Made by a program: the position numbers and the translations under genes. DNA of 64,000 nt. Origin: Paralithodes platypus (taxonomy: Eukaryota; Arthropoda; Malacostraca; Decapoda; Lithodidae). The notes under the pieces were generated by a model. It was not told the DNA's origin, did no database searches, and worked only from the letters and a program-made list of their open reading frames with translations. The DNA lies in NCBI GenBank assembly GCA_032716605.1, contig CM064502.1:52708313-52772312 (forward strand). Reading direction: 5' to 3'. Below, piece after piece: positions 44,933-55,093 of the stretch; the stretch's first letter is position 1, and each line of letters opens with the position of its first letter.

Positions 44933-45195
44933 GGGAGGCAAAAGTCTGTGACGAGTGCCTCCCCCAGAGTTGAAAGAGTGACAGGGCCAAAATCAAGGAA
45001 CGTTCGAGCCAAAATGCCTGGACACACGGAGTTTGAAGCAATTTAAATCATAGGATAAGGACTGACATTTGCTTCAGACACCTGAGTTTCAGTGAGGAAA
45101 AGAAGATCAGGTTTGTTGGAGGAGAGGCGGTGTTGAACAGTGTGGAAGTTTGAAGAAAGGCCACGAATGCTTCAGAAACTAATAGTAAGAGTAGA
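44933..45195 (-). mobile_element. Internally deleted jockey-like LINE remnant
   Basis: On the minus strand, 45195-45065 matches the endonuclease-coding start of the LINE (compare 22360-22495, including CCTGATCTTCTTTTCCTC and CAGGTGTCTGAAGC). Sequence from about 45050 to 44933 matches the 3' tail (compare 25130-25250). The roughly 2.6 kb between is missing. It sits between two stretches of GGTTAGG/GGTTTAG-type sequence. Confidence 0.75.
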
Positions 45196-45249
45196 GGCTA
45201 CGTTTAGGTCAAGATAAGGTTAGGGTAGAGTAGGTTAAAATGGGATAAG

Positions 45250-45612
45250 TTAACCTTTATTCATATATTGTATATATATAGTTTTTTTTTCATGTTTTTA
45301 GTTTTCTCCCTAGACCTCCGCAAGCTTAGAACAAAATAATTCCCAAGACCCTCCATGAAGATAAATGTGTACATTTTTCAATAGCAAACTCTCCCGACAA
45401 AGGCCGGTTCCTTTTAAATTACAGGCTCGCTATCGCTCGCCAGGAAAATATCGACACCTAATTGACACGAAAAGGCGTAATATTGACAAAGAAATTGGGC
45501 AAAAGTTCTTAAAATCGCCAAACTAATGGGTCGAACGTCATAAAATCAGAAAACTAATTGGGCTAAACATGAGGAAGAAGGGGGACCATGAAAACTACCC
45601 ATGTCCCCTTAA
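45250..45612 (-). mobile_element. TTAA element, family A-prime, diverged left end
   Basis: Right end ATGTCCCCTTAA (45612). Module order is reversed, with CTCCCGACAAAGGCCGG where the GC hairpin should be (one arm damaged), GGCTCGCTATCGCTCGCC intact and three minus-strand unit repeats. The left limit is placed at a TTAA at 45250-45253. Confidence 0.75.
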
Positions 45613-45663
45613 GTTGGTTTAGCTATTAACGAAGAGACGTTGAGTGAGACGACCGTAGCCTGT

Positions 45664-45878
45664 TTAGCCCGTTCAATACCTGGGGCGTCCTTTTCATCAC
45701 ATTCTGGTAACTATTAGACGATATTCTCCAGCTTGGGAAGGACCTCTAGCCATACTAAGGCTTCAAACTATCTCAACCCACCCTTTTAACTACCGCAGAT
45801 CCTTCCTAAGCTGCATAATATCGTCTAAATATAGCTAGAATATAATATAACACACGTCGCTGGTACTCAAAGGGTTAG
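45664..45878. mobile_element. Family C element flanked by TTAG (215 bp)
   Basis: The left reads TTAGCCCGTTCAATACC and the right GGTACTCAAAGGGTTAG, so both flanks are TTAG rather than TTAA. The interior is typical of family C. Confidence 0.85.
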
Positions 45879-45952
45879 AGGTGGGAGGAGGGCGACGGAT
45901 GTAGGACCGGGAATTACGGCATAGGGCACTTGCACAACCTCAGGGATACACA

Positions 45953-45964
45953 TTAAGGGGAGAC

Positions 45965-45996
<32 letters not shown>

Positions 45997-46352
45997 GGGG
46001 GGGGGGGTCTATCAATAAATGTATTCCTTTATTTCTTAGTTTTCTCTCTAGACCTCCATCAAGTTTATAAAAAAAAAAAACCTAGACCTCCCTTCAAGAT
46101 AAATTTGTACATTTTTCAGTAGAAAAATGTCCCGGCCGAAGGCTGGTTTCTTCTAAAATTACTGGATCGCTATCGCTCGCCAGGAAACAATCGACACCTA
46201 AATGGCACGAAACGTCTTAACATTGACGAAGAAATGAGGCGACAGGTGTTAAAATCGCCAAACCAATGGGCCGAACGTCTTATAAACTCAAAAAAATTGG
46301 GACTTAACACGAGGGAGAAAGGAGACCAGAAAAACGACCCGTCTCCTCTTAA
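45953..46352 (-). mobile_element. TTAA element, family A-prime, with internal poly-T/poly-G run
   Basis: TTAAGGGGAGACGG at 45953 and GTCTCCTCTTAA ending at 46352. A run of over 30 T followed by about 10 G (45967-46007) replaces the usual GGTTTTTTGGTC stretch. The other modules are present, with GGATCGCTATCGCTCGCC and CCGGCCGAAGGCTGG slightly changed. Confidence 0.85.
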
Positions 46353-46376
46353 CCTCAACAGTCCATCAGCCTCACA

Positions 46377-46596
46377 TTAAGCCGGTATCACACGAGAGCT
46401 TTTATAGTCAACATTCGATGATCAATATCTTTCTGGCAACATTTCTGGAATATTTTTGCAACGGTATCGGAAACTACTAGACTGATGATAGAGGAATTTA
46501 GGCAACCGAAATATATTATACGTTGACCACATAAGCTGCCAGACCAGTGTTGAGGATAAATGTTGAGTGAAAAATCGCTCGTGTCATACCGGCTTT
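46377..46596. mobile_element. Short inverted-repeat element, family E (first of a cluster of four)
   Basis: TTAAGCCGGTATCACACGAG at the left and CGCTCGTGTCATACCGGCTTTA at the right. It is in reverse orientation relative to 26394-26612 (CAACATTCGATGATCAAT comes first). Confidence 0.85.
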
Positions 46597-46627
46597 ACCC
46601 CACCGATAAAAAGGAGTAAAGCCGGTG

Positions 46628-46844
46628 TTAAGCCACTGTCACACGAGCGCTTTTTCCGTCAATTTTCCATGAGCAAGTTTTTTCTCTTATTATTTCGGGG
46701 CATTTTCGCACTGGTATCGGTAACTAGACTGAAGGTAGATTATGTTAGGCGGCTGAATTATGATAAAGTGTAATTTTTTAAGCTTCCAGACCATAATTGC
46801 CCGTAAAAATTGCTTGAAAAACGGCTCGTGTGACTCCGCCTTTA
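46628..46844. mobile_element. Short inverted-repeat element, family E-prime (second of cluster)
   Basis: TTAAGCCACTGTCACACGAG at the left, GGCTCGTGTGACTCCGCCTTTA at the right. The interior has CCGTCAATTTTCCATGAGC and CCGTAAAAATTGCTTGAAAA, a subtype distinct from 46377-46596. Confidence 0.82.
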
Positions 46845-47033
46845 CACGAGCGCATTTTCCGGCAATTTTCGATGAGCAATTTTTTTCTCGTGGTATTCTG
46901 AGGCTCTTTCTCATTGGATTCAGAAGCTAGATCGAAGGTGGATTGTGTTAGGTAGTCTTATTCTTACGGAACTTGAATTTTGATGCTGCCAGACTACAAT
47001 TGCTCGTAAAAATTGACGGAAAAATCGCTCGTG
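46845..47033. mobile_element. Short inverted-repeat element, family E-prime, diverged (third of cluster)
   Basis: Begins directly after the previous copy with ACACGAGCGCATTTTCCGG and ends AAAAATCGCTCGTGT. The outermost terminal bases are lost or shared with the neighbours. Confidence 0.7.
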
Positions 47034-47250
47034 TAAAGCCGCTGTCACACGAGCGAGTTTTCCGTCAATTTTCCATGACCAACTTTTTTCTCGTTATATT
47101 TCGAGACTTTTTCGCACTGATATCGTTAACTAGACTGAAGGTAGAGTATGTTAGGCGGTTGCATTATGATAAAGTGTAAATTTTGAAGCTGCTACACCAT
47201 AATTGCCCGTAAAAATTGCTCGAAAAAGGGCTCGTGTGACTCCAGCTTTA
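47034..47250. mobile_element. Short inverted-repeat element, family E-prime (fourth of cluster)
   Basis: TAAAGCCGCTGTCACACGAG at the left and CTCGTGTGACTCCAGCTTTA at the right. The interior is closest to 46628-46844. Confidence 0.82.
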
Positions 47251-47449
47251 CCCGTGCAAGGCAGCGGAAATTGAAAACACACGGATCATAATTGGACATC
47301 ATTAGACCGGAGTTGTTATCTTCCTTTTACACATTAGCTTTGGGGTAAACATTATTATCAACCAGTAATTGTGAAGGTCTTGTTAGCGAAGTTGGGGACA
47401 AGGCCGTACATAGGAGGTGTACACTAACTATATTACAGTCGGCGGAATG

Positions 47450-47683
47450 TTAACCCTTTCAGACTCGTATGACGCGAGGTTGCCAGATTAGCAATAAGAA
47501 ATAGAGTTCTCTCACTCTTATAATTACCTCTCCAAAATTAGTTTTCTGCCCACAGCTAACTCAAAGACAACTGCAGAGGTTGAAGTAATTAAACTAAAGG
47601 TTTCTAAATACCCCTGATGGTAACAAAGGCTTTAAAGTATCCCCAATAGGCTCAAAATTGCGTCATATGTCGGAGAGGGTTAA
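47450..47683 (-). mobile_element. TTAA element, family D, complete (234 bp)
   Basis: The reverse complement of 41480-41714 with few differences. TTAA is at 47450-47453 and at 47680-47683, where a family A copy is attached. Confidence 0.85.
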
Positions 47684-48010
47684 GGGGAGGTTTTCAGTTT
47701 GCTCCCTAGACCTAGATCAAGCATAAAATTACCCCCCTAGGCCACCTTTCAAGATAAATTTGTAAATTCTTCGGTAGAAAAATATCCCGGCCAAAGGCCG
47801 GCTCCTCTTAAACTACAGGCTCGCTAGCTCTCGCCAGGAAAAAATCGACACCTAAATGGCACGAAAGGTCTTAACATTTACAGATATGGGGCGAAAGTTC
47901 TTAAAATTGCCAAGCTAATGGGGCAAACGTCTTAAAATGCCAAAACCAATGGGGCTAAACATGAGGGAGCAAGGGGTCAAGAGAAAAATCCCTCTGGTGG
48001 AAACCTCCCC
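47680..48010 (-). mobile_element. TTAA element, family A, inserted at the end TTAA of a D element
   Basis: The TTAA at 47680-47683 is both the right end of the D element (GGAGAGGGTTAA) and the left end of this copy (TTAAGGGGAGG). Modules are intact in reverse; the GC hairpin has an AAA loop. The right end CCTCCCC is followed by GACAG, with no second TTAA. Confidence 0.85.
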
Positions 48011-48049
48011 GACAGCTGATGAAGGAGGGAGGGATTATTTTATGGTCGA

Positions 48050-48212
48050 TTATTTCATATACCGGGTATTTATTATTTTGTTAGTTTCTTCCCTAGACCT
48101 CCATCAAACTTAAACAAACAAAACATCCATTATATCTCCCTTCTAGATTAATTTGTACATTTGTCGGTAGAAAAATATCCCGACCCTTCCAAAATTACAG
48201 GCTCACTGTAAT
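48050..48212 (-). mobile_element. Family A-prime fragment
   Basis: Only the tail half survives: TTTCTTCCCTAGACCTCC, ATCAAACTTAAA, TTGTCGGTAGAAAAA and TTACAGGCTCACTGTA. It closely resembles the matching part of 18943-19297, including GGTCGATTATTT upstream. It breaks off near 48212 at a family K repeat. Confidence 0.7.
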
Positions 48213-48225
48213 GTCAAGAATTGCG

Positions 48226-48335
48226 TCAGGATCGGAGCCTCTTTTCGAGAACCCCAGTCCCTTGCACTCTGTATGTTAAAAATATTATTTGGACTGGAAC
48301 CCCTTTTCGAGAACCCTAGTCAGTTCCGTCTTGCT
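48226..48335 (-). repeat. Repeat family K, two partial hairpin copies
   Basis: TCGGAGCCTCTTTTCGAGAA with CCCCAGTCC and then GGACTGGAACCCC with TTTTCGAGAACC: two damaged copies of the K hairpin side by side. The downstream K tail is absent. Confidence 0.6.
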
Positions 48336-48602
48336 CTTACTGTTATCGATGTGTTTAATGGCAGGTGGGTTTCAAATATATCTTAATTTATTCCAGAACT
48401 ATTTTACGATCAGTTCAAATAGTTTCAGTTTCATAAGTGCTTATGCAATGGAGGGTTGAATTTATTGATTAACATGACGCTCCTTTGTTTTTGTTTTCTC
48501 AAAAGAAGGTAATTTTGTTTTGTATTTTTTGAAAAGGCATGCTATTGAAATTAGGAGATATATGTCCCTCATATATTGCTAAGTGAGTGTTAACATAATT
48601 AT

Positions 48603-48828
48603 ATAGATATGTGTGAATTTGTGTTTTGTCTGTGTGTTCGTTGTTTTATGTTGTGGTTTCCCTGTTCTTGCTGTCTTGAGTCGCCCCCCCAAACAAATAA
48701 AAATAAATAAATAAATAAATAAATAAAAAAACAAATAATAAACAAGGAAAAGAAGGAAGAAGAAAAGAAAACATACGAAAAGTGGGGATTGGGCCTGAGT
48801 AAATATATAGATAGATAGATAGATTATG
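48603..48828 (+). repeat. Dispersed repeat family R (tetranucleotide tail)
   Basis: GTGTGAATTTGTGTTTTGTC, TGCTGTCTTGAGTCGCCCCC, an A-rich AAAT run (48700-48740), then AGTGGGGATTGGGCCTGAGT and (ATAG)n. It matches 61024-61190. It looks like the 3' end of a retroposon; family unknown. Confidence 0.7.
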
Positions 48829-48939
48829 CTTTACTTGTCCCTGTTCGGTGTCGAAGATTCGAAATCTCACCAATATAGATTGAATTGCAGCAATTACAAC
48901 GAATCCCATGTATACAATTAATTAATAATCTATTGTTAT

Positions 48940-49060
48940 TAATTTCATTCCAACGCCAAACACCTCCAATTAAATTAATGAAAGCATGTGATCCACCGGG
49001 ATTCGAACCTGGGTTACCACACAGATTTTTAAACACTCTTACCATTACACCATTTGAATT
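48940..49060 (-). mobile_element. tRNA-derived SINE head, family T
   Basis: On the minus strand, TGGTGTAATGGTAAGAGTG resembles a tRNA A box, and GGTTCGAATCC (48999-49009) is a perfect B box. The body continues CACATGCTTTCATTAATTTA. It is not a functional tRNA: the acceptor and anticodon stems do not fold. Confidence 0.75.
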
Positions 49061-49074
49061 CACTGCCTTATATT

Positions 49075-49800
49075 CTTTCTGAGCATAATGTGCATCTTGG
49101 ATTACCACATTTAGTTACTGCTTGGTTCTGTATTGTATTAAATGTTGCCTTAGCAAGTTTGTTTTAGATTTTATATATTATTATTTTTTTAACTTTATTA
49201 ATGAAATATCTTTAAAGATATGTTTCGTGTCTTGCGAGTTTTGTAATCGAACAAATCCCGAGTTTACTTCATTATAATGATCATCATCATTTGGATTACA
49301 TATAGATACGTATGGTAATATATGATTGGACGCATCATCAATTTCTTTATAACTGGTACAGTACATAATTTGTTTAAGGTTATCTTCTTTGCACGAGTTC
49401 TTCCATTATTTAGTATGTCTTTTGGCTATGTACGTTCTAGTAGAACGCTTTGTAATTCCCTTAATCTTCCATCTATTAGCTTAGTTTCTGAAACGATTTT
49501 GCAAATTCTGCATGCTAGGTTAAATGGAATTGAATTTATTATGTTTAAGTGTCTTGGGTGATTAGAGTTATATTTTAGATATTGTTTTGTGTCTGTAGTC
49601 TTATATTCCAACTTTTACCTCCGGAAGCCTCCGGAAGCCTTTACTTAAAGCCTGTAAATTCAATCGCTCAACATAGTGAAGCCAGTAAGTCATATTCCAG
49701 GCTCTGAGGGAGACACCAAGACAGTTTGAGTGTTGTAGCCGGCTCATTCGTGGCCTTACCTTCATAGACCTACGACGCCTGTTTGTCGCCTCGTGGCCAT
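49075..49800. other. No gene seen
   Basis: AT-rich unique sequence. TCCGGAAGCC is duplicated at about 49621-49640. Confidence 0.55.
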
Positions 49801-49917
49801 GGACTGGAGTTCTCGAAAAGAGGCTTCAGTCCTGACGTTCTTCTTGACTTAAAGTGAGCTGGCTTAATAATCCAGAAGGGTTGATAGCCTCTGAAGTCCT
49901 ATTTAACTAACTAACTA
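49801..49917 (+). repeat. Repeat family K
   Basis: GGACTGGAGTTCTCGAAAAG, AGGCTTCAGTCCTGACG, then GGCTTAATAATCCAGAAGGG and the TTTAACTAACTAAC tail, matching 29114-29231 closely. It lies directly upstream of the family S SINE at 49921. Confidence 0.78.
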
Positions 49918-49920
49918 TAA

Positions 49921-50138
49921 GCCTCGTGGCCCGGTGCAATCTCCGACTTCTCGAAGCTGCATTGCCACACTTCCGCCATTCCATTTCACTGTCTCCGATC
50001 CTTTATCTCTCAAAATGCCACCTATTGAGCTGTGTACTCACTAGGCAATAATACCTTCCCATTGACCCATTGGGATCTAAGCCCGAGACCATTAGGTTAC
50101 CAGTCTAGTATCAAGACCATTCCACTACACCTCCCCTC
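49921..50138 (-). mobile_element. tRNA-derived SINE, family S, head plus body
   Basis: The minus strand starts GGAGGTGTAGTGGAATGGTC, keeps a worn B box (GGGCTTAGATCCC, about 50073-50085), then the body GCCTAGTGAGTACACAGCTC and AATAGGTGGCATTTTGAG, ending near 49921 after CGGGCCACGAGGC. The long spacing between boxes suggests a Leu- or Ser-type tRNA origin (inference). This copy links head and body of the family. Confidence 0.7.
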
Positions 50139-50224
50139 CTGTTATCAATTTAACAATTTAAAAAATATAGAAGTATGATTTGCTTACTTGTATGGAAGTC
50201 AAATTACAATAGTTTACTAAGGAA

Positions 50225-50228
<4 letters not shown>

Positions 50229-50282
<54 letters not shown>
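50229..50282. repeat. AT microsatellite
   Basis: About 50 bp of pure AT. Confidence 0.95.
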
Positions 50283-50283
<1 letters not shown>

Positions 50284-50975
50284 CCCAATAAACTAGTTTA
50301 CGTTGTCACAACGTCATATATAAGTGTAGCCACAACTTGACAACTTACGGAAATAACTATGTATTTACGTAAATGCGCCACAAAAGTCACCGGACCATAA
50401 CACAGAACGTTGTAGAATGATGTAGATACACCATAATATCATCAACTATTACAACATATTTTACTATGTTGTTATAACCTTCCAAATACCAAGATATATA
50501 GTTGTTCAATCTATCAATCGTTTGGATAATCTTACATTTCCATACAGTAGCTACAAAGCCACGAAGAAAGGGAGGCATCATCACCATTTTCACTCTTCCT
50601 CTGAATGATATATAGCCCCCACTCACTCCATTAGCCCGACGAGCTGTATATACTGTATCTTACCGAGGCCAGGAGGGAGAGGTAGAGAGGAGGGCTTCAG
50701 TGTGGCGTGTCGTATCCCTTGACTGATCACCATGTCTTACTGTGAGGGCCAGATGGATGGAGAGCTAAAGAGAAGGTTGGCGTTGCTGAGAGGATGGATC
50801 TGATTGAGAGACATGTGTGGGCTTTATTTTGTTCTGTGTTGGTTTGGTTGTGACTATGGGATGAGACAGGTACTAACAGGCAAATGATGGTGTTATATAT
50901 TTGTAGGTCTTCACTTACTATTTGCTATCGAAAATACTGGCGTTGCTGAGAGGATGGATCTAATGAGAGACATTA
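50283..50975. other. No gene seen
   Basis: Unique sequence. GGCGTTGCTGAGAGGATGGA occurs twice (about 50778 and 50940), a 160-bp spaced duplication. Confidence 0.55.
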
Positions 50976-51074
50976 GTTACAATAGGACTTCAGAAGCTAT
51001 CAACCCTTCTGGATTATTAAGCCAAGAATATCGTTAGGATTGGAGCTCCTTTTCGAGAACTCCAGTCCCTTGAG
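50976..51074 (-). repeat. Repeat family K
   Basis: Reverse orientation: AGGACTTCAGAAGC, CAACCCTTCTGGATTATTAA, then GGATTGGAGCTCCTTTTCGA with GAACTCCAGTCC. The tail is lost. Confidence 0.72.
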
Positions 51075-51639
51075 AGACATGTGTGGAGCTTGTTATTTTA
51101 TACAGGGTGACCCCCAAAAAAATACAAACCTCCAAAATCCAATATATTTTTGCATTGGGGCGACGCAGGAACATTGCAAGAGCTTCGTTTCATCTACAGC
51201 CTTGTAATTTTCTGTCATTGTCATCCCTCATCTCAGACTACTTTGCACCAAATATATACAATGAAATTCGTTTAGTATACAATAAACGGTTCTGTATTAT
51301 ACTGTATAATTACGCAAATATATATAAAAAAACGAAACTGAATCATTATACAATTATTTCACACATATATTAATAGTAATGACATTCGTATATTCGTCTT
51401 CTGTATTAATGTTCAAAACATATGGTAGTTTAAATTAATTATCCATGAATTGATTCGTAATCTCGTATGTTCTTTCAATGTATATTATATTGTATGAATA
51501 TTAAGAATTTAAGCAGTAGTTCGAGATTTCTGTTACGTCCCCTTCGAACACTCAATATATAGTTATAATAATATTTGCTATTTGGCATCCCTATAACGCT
51601 TTTCGGGCATTTAATGCTTGAACCAGACTCCATTCGGTG
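51075..51639. other. No gene seen
   Basis: AT-rich unique sequence. Confidence 0.6.
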
Positions 51640-51673
51640 ATATATATATATATATATATACCGGTATATACTG

Positions 51674-51694
<21 letters not shown>
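51640..51694. repeat. AT microsatellite next to SINE tail
   Basis: Two AT runs around ACCGGTATATACTGTAT, directly after the poly-A tail of the family S SINE. Confidence 0.93.
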
Positions 51695-51722
<28 letters not shown>

Positions 51723-52015
51723 CCAACTTACTTCCTCTCAGGCATAGGCTGAGAGCCTTAACATTCACCGCTTTACAATGAACAGTGAAGCCCGTGAGGT
51801 CTTGTTCCAGTCTAGGGAGTGAGACATGTGAAGCACGTAGAGTACAACGAGGACCTGCCATCTTGCCTTCACATGAGGCACGGTGCTCACTCATGGCCCG
51901 AAACGACCCCATCTCTGAAGCCATCTCGTTCCCGTGCTTCACTGTCTCAACCCCTACACTCGGACACACACACAACGCCACCTGTTGAGCAGATAACTCA
52001 CCAGGCATTGCACCC
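51695..52015 (-). mobile_element. SINE body, family S, with poly-A tail
   Basis: The reverse complement of 8893-9165 (CTGAGAGGAAGTAAGTTGG before the tail). The tail is about 27 T on this strand (51695-51722), that is, a poly-A 3' end, followed by AT repeats. The tRNA head is missing beyond about 52015. Confidence 0.78.
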
Positions 52016-52074
52016 CTATAGCATATTTTGAATATGGGAATATTCATACACTGCTATTTAATCAGGGAACAATG

Positions 52075-52237
52075 AGGGTATTTTATTGACGTTTCGGTGG
52101 GCTTGTGGTAATGCACTGATACTAGGTACAGCACAAATTCCATCTCAATAATATCTTCCCATTGATACATCGGGATTTGAACCCGGGACCTTTAGATTAC
52201 CAGGCCAGTGGCAAGACCACTCCACCACACCTCCCCT

Positions 52238-52238
<1 letters not shown>
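52075..52238 (-). mobile_element. tRNA-derived SINE head (S-type head, different body)
   Basis: The minus strand begins GGGGAGGTGTGGTGGAGTGG and TCTTGCCACTGGCCTGG, with a perfect-looking B box GGTTCAAATCC (52173-52183). The following TATTATTGAGATGGAATTTG differs from the S body. Confidence 0.7.
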
Positions 52239-52272
<34 letters not shown>

Positions 52273-52282
52273 TGTATATATA
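52239..52282. repeat. AT microsatellite
   Basis: About 32 bp of AT, then ACTGTATATATACAG. Confidence 0.93.
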
Positions 52283-52756
52283 CAGGGAGTTTGAAATCGA
52301 CATCATACAAATTACAGTGCATAAAATACAGGGAATAAGAAGTAAAAACATCTAAATAAATGCAATGTCCTATTATGTACCAATAATGAGATAGAGACAC
52401 TTTAAAAATGTATATAAATTCAAGCCCATACCATGGACGTAAATAGGTGGCAATTGTCTGAGCCCAGATCCACATCTCCCCAACCACACAACACACACAT
52501 ACACACATCATCAAACCTTTGTCAACACAAACACAAGGAGCTATATCCCTCTCCACCGCCTGACAGACAGCCAGTCTTACAAGGAGGTAATCAATTATTA
52601 TTATATATTTTGTTTGCCTTAGGGCTTAGGCAGTCGGGAAGGAAGGTCCATTAAGTGTTTATAGTGATGCAATAGCATAATTTCATTAAGCAATTCATAA
52701 AATTTTACTATTTATACCTATGCTCTTCTTACACCCTAATTTCTACTATCTAAATG

Positions 52757-52759
<3 letters not shown>

Positions 52760-52842
<83 letters not shown>
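52760..52842. repeat. AT microsatellite
   Basis: AT over about 83 bp with one ATATTATA interruption. Confidence 0.95.
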
Positions 52843-52844
52843 AG

Positions 52845-52985
52845 TAACACCCCGTTCTTAACATTAATCATCAATTACAAAACCCAATGTACTTGAATAA
52901 ACTAATGAAAGCATATGGTCCTCCCGGGATTCGAACTCGGGACACCACACCCAGAACATAAGCGCCTAAACCATTACACCTCCAA
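52845..52985 (-). mobile_element. tRNA-derived SINE head, family T
   Basis: Minus strand: GGAGGTGTAATGGTTTAGG, then GAGTTCGAATCCCGGGAGG (B box about 52927-52937), then the ATGCTTTCATTAGTTTATTC body. It adjoins an AT microsatellite at its 3' side. Confidence 0.72.
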
Positions 52986-53155
52986 CACAGATACAATTAT
53001 ACAGTATATGGAAAGAGAGAGAGAGAGAGAGATTTACATAGATACACTGACCACACAGACCTTACGATCCCAGCGAGGTGGTCAGGACTTAATTCTAGTA
53101 GAGATAGCTAACCCGAGAGTAAGGCACAGTGGAAGGAAAGGATAGCAAAGAAGAA

Positions 53156-53169
53156 AAGAGAGTGAGTGA

Positions 53170-53252
<83 letters not shown>

Positions 53253-53281
53253 TGAGTGAGTGAGTGAGTGAGTGAGTGAGG
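53156..53281. repeat. GAGT / GT / GAGT compound microsatellite
   Basis: GAGT units (53160-53175), about 75 bp of GT, then GAGT units again (53249-53281): a symmetric compound array. Confidence 0.95.
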
Positions 53282-53462
53282 TGGAGCGAGAGTAGGGCCC
53301 CCCCGAGAGACACGCCCCCCACGTCTTGCCTTACATCCCCCACCCCAGGTTTTTCTCAGCCACTGAAACACGAGAGTCGTCTTTTCTAATCATTTAATGG
53401 AGAACTGTGCTGACTGGTTCCCTCTGTCCTACTTCTAATTCCTTGTCTTGACCACCTGTCGT

Positions 53463-53852
53463 TGAGTTTGTGCCCACCTCGCTTTTTGTTTCGCTTTCTC
53501 TCCTTCTCTCTTTGGCTTGTATCCATTTGGCCCAATTCAGTCTACTGTTCTAAGACGTTTACCCCCATCCAGGTGTCAATATTTTCCTGGCGAGCGGTAG
53601 CCAGCCAGCATATACAGTATATATTTTAGTTTTACAGCAAGCTAACTTTGTACATTTTTCGAGAAAAAAGTGTGTCCGCCGTAGCCGGATTTCTCCATAC
53701 AATGCTGGCTCGGTATCGCTCGCCAGGAAAAAATCGACAACTGGATGGGGATAAACTTCTTAAAACAGTTGGCTGAATGGGGCCAAATGGATACAAGTCA
53801 GAGAAAGAGAGAAAAGGTGAGAAAGATAATAAAAACAGGTGACCCCCCTTAA
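53463..53852. mobile_element. TTAA foldback element, family B, left end decayed
   Basis: The left end is only GTGCCCACCTCGC; the right end is CAGGTGACCCCCCTTAA (53849-53852). The arms match inverted. The GC hairpin is altered to TCCGCCGTAGCCGGA and the AT hairpin to TTTTTCGAGAAAAAA. Confidence 0.82.
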
Positions 53853-54152
53853 CCTATTGACTATTTGTAAAGAGTTAACCAACATAAAAAAAAAAAACTA
53901 TTTTAGTACTGAAGGAATTGCTCGAGATATTTTCAAACTCTTTGATTAAGAAATATATTATCAAAACTTAATATAATACTATAGTCATTGCTGAAAGATA
54001 ATGCAAACCGTGTCATCGCACTAATATGGTGTCTGTCTGTTGAGCAGATCTTTAAAATACCTATAAGTACCTATAAGTGCCTATAAGTACCGCTATATCT
54101 TTGCAATTATAGAGCTTCAGTCTCAAAGGGATGCAAGCTTTCAAATAACATG

Positions 54153-54315
54153 TACAGTCGAGGTTAATAAGTGTTTCATATATTCCAGTGGTTTTCGCTC
54201 AACATGTGTTATTGGTGTTTTTATTATTACTGGGAAAAGTGCTTATCTCTCAGAGTATTAGTCAGTGTCCGAACCTTTGTGAAATATCTGACAACCCTTA
54301 TTAACCTCGACTGTA
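54153..54315. mobile_element. Short MITE with TA flanks, CAGTCGAGGTTAATAA ends
   Basis: A perfect 16-bp inverted terminus (CAGTCGAGGTTAATAA) is flanked by TA on both sides. The interior (TATTCCAGTGGTTTTCGCTC, GTCAGTGTCCGAACCTTTG) also occurs at 20083-20245. Confidence 0.82.
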
Positions 54316-54749
54316 CTTGACAGAGCAATGTCACAAAAACATAAAGCTTTAGTGATCTCACTTAAAAAAAATATATATATACACAATAATTAAAGCACAT
54401 TGTACTTTATGCCACATATGACTAAGTAATATCTATTATGTCAACTTTGTGTTTAGTATACCGTATTGTAAAGCTAATAAAGCTGAAAATATAACCATTT
54501 GTTTTGCGAAATCGTAGATGTCTTTATATTATCTTAACAAAAAACATATGCGCCTTGTATAAAATAGGAATTAAAACGTTGAATATTATATAACTAATTA
54601 GAATAGAGGATTAGCTTCACAAACTGGGACCTTGGGATTAAATAATACATTTAAAGTTGTCGGCAGTCTCCTAGATTAGCTCACAGATAGGGGGGAGTCT
54701 TTTTTTTATAATTGATGTAGAAGGAATGTTGTGCTCGCACATGTCTTCG

Positions 54750-55093
54750 TTCAGGGGGAGGTAGTCACTTCTTCTGGACCCCCTTCTCCCTCATGTTTAG
54801 CATATTAGTTTTGTGATCTTGAGACGTTCGTTCCGTTAGTTTGGCGATTTTGAGACCTTTCGCCCCATTTATTTGTCAATATTAATACCTGTTTTTTCTG
54901 TAATTTTAGAGGCAACATTTTTCGACTAAAAAAATATACAAATTTTTCTTGAAACGGATTCTAGTTGTTGTTGTTGTTGTTTTTTGTTAAGCTTGATGGA
55001 GTTCTAGTGAGGAAACTCAATAGTAAATTTATAAATATATATACTGTACTGTACTGTACTGTATATACCAAACAAACAAACACTACCCCCTAA
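54750..55093 (+). mobile_element. Family A-prime element, hairpin region deleted
   Basis: Begins GGGGGAGGTAGTCACTTC and ends CACTACCCCCTAA. It keeps the unit repeats but lacks the GGCGAGCG block and the GC hairpin. A GTT run (about 54964-54981) and a GTACT run (about 55045-55062) have grown inside it. The copy at 57001-57335 shares its GGTAGTC head. Confidence 0.75.

Noticed and set aside
48999..49009. Functional tRNA gene on the minus strand
   Set aside because: A and B boxes are present but there is no closing acceptor stem or anticodon arm, and the sequence continues as a dispersed repeat body.
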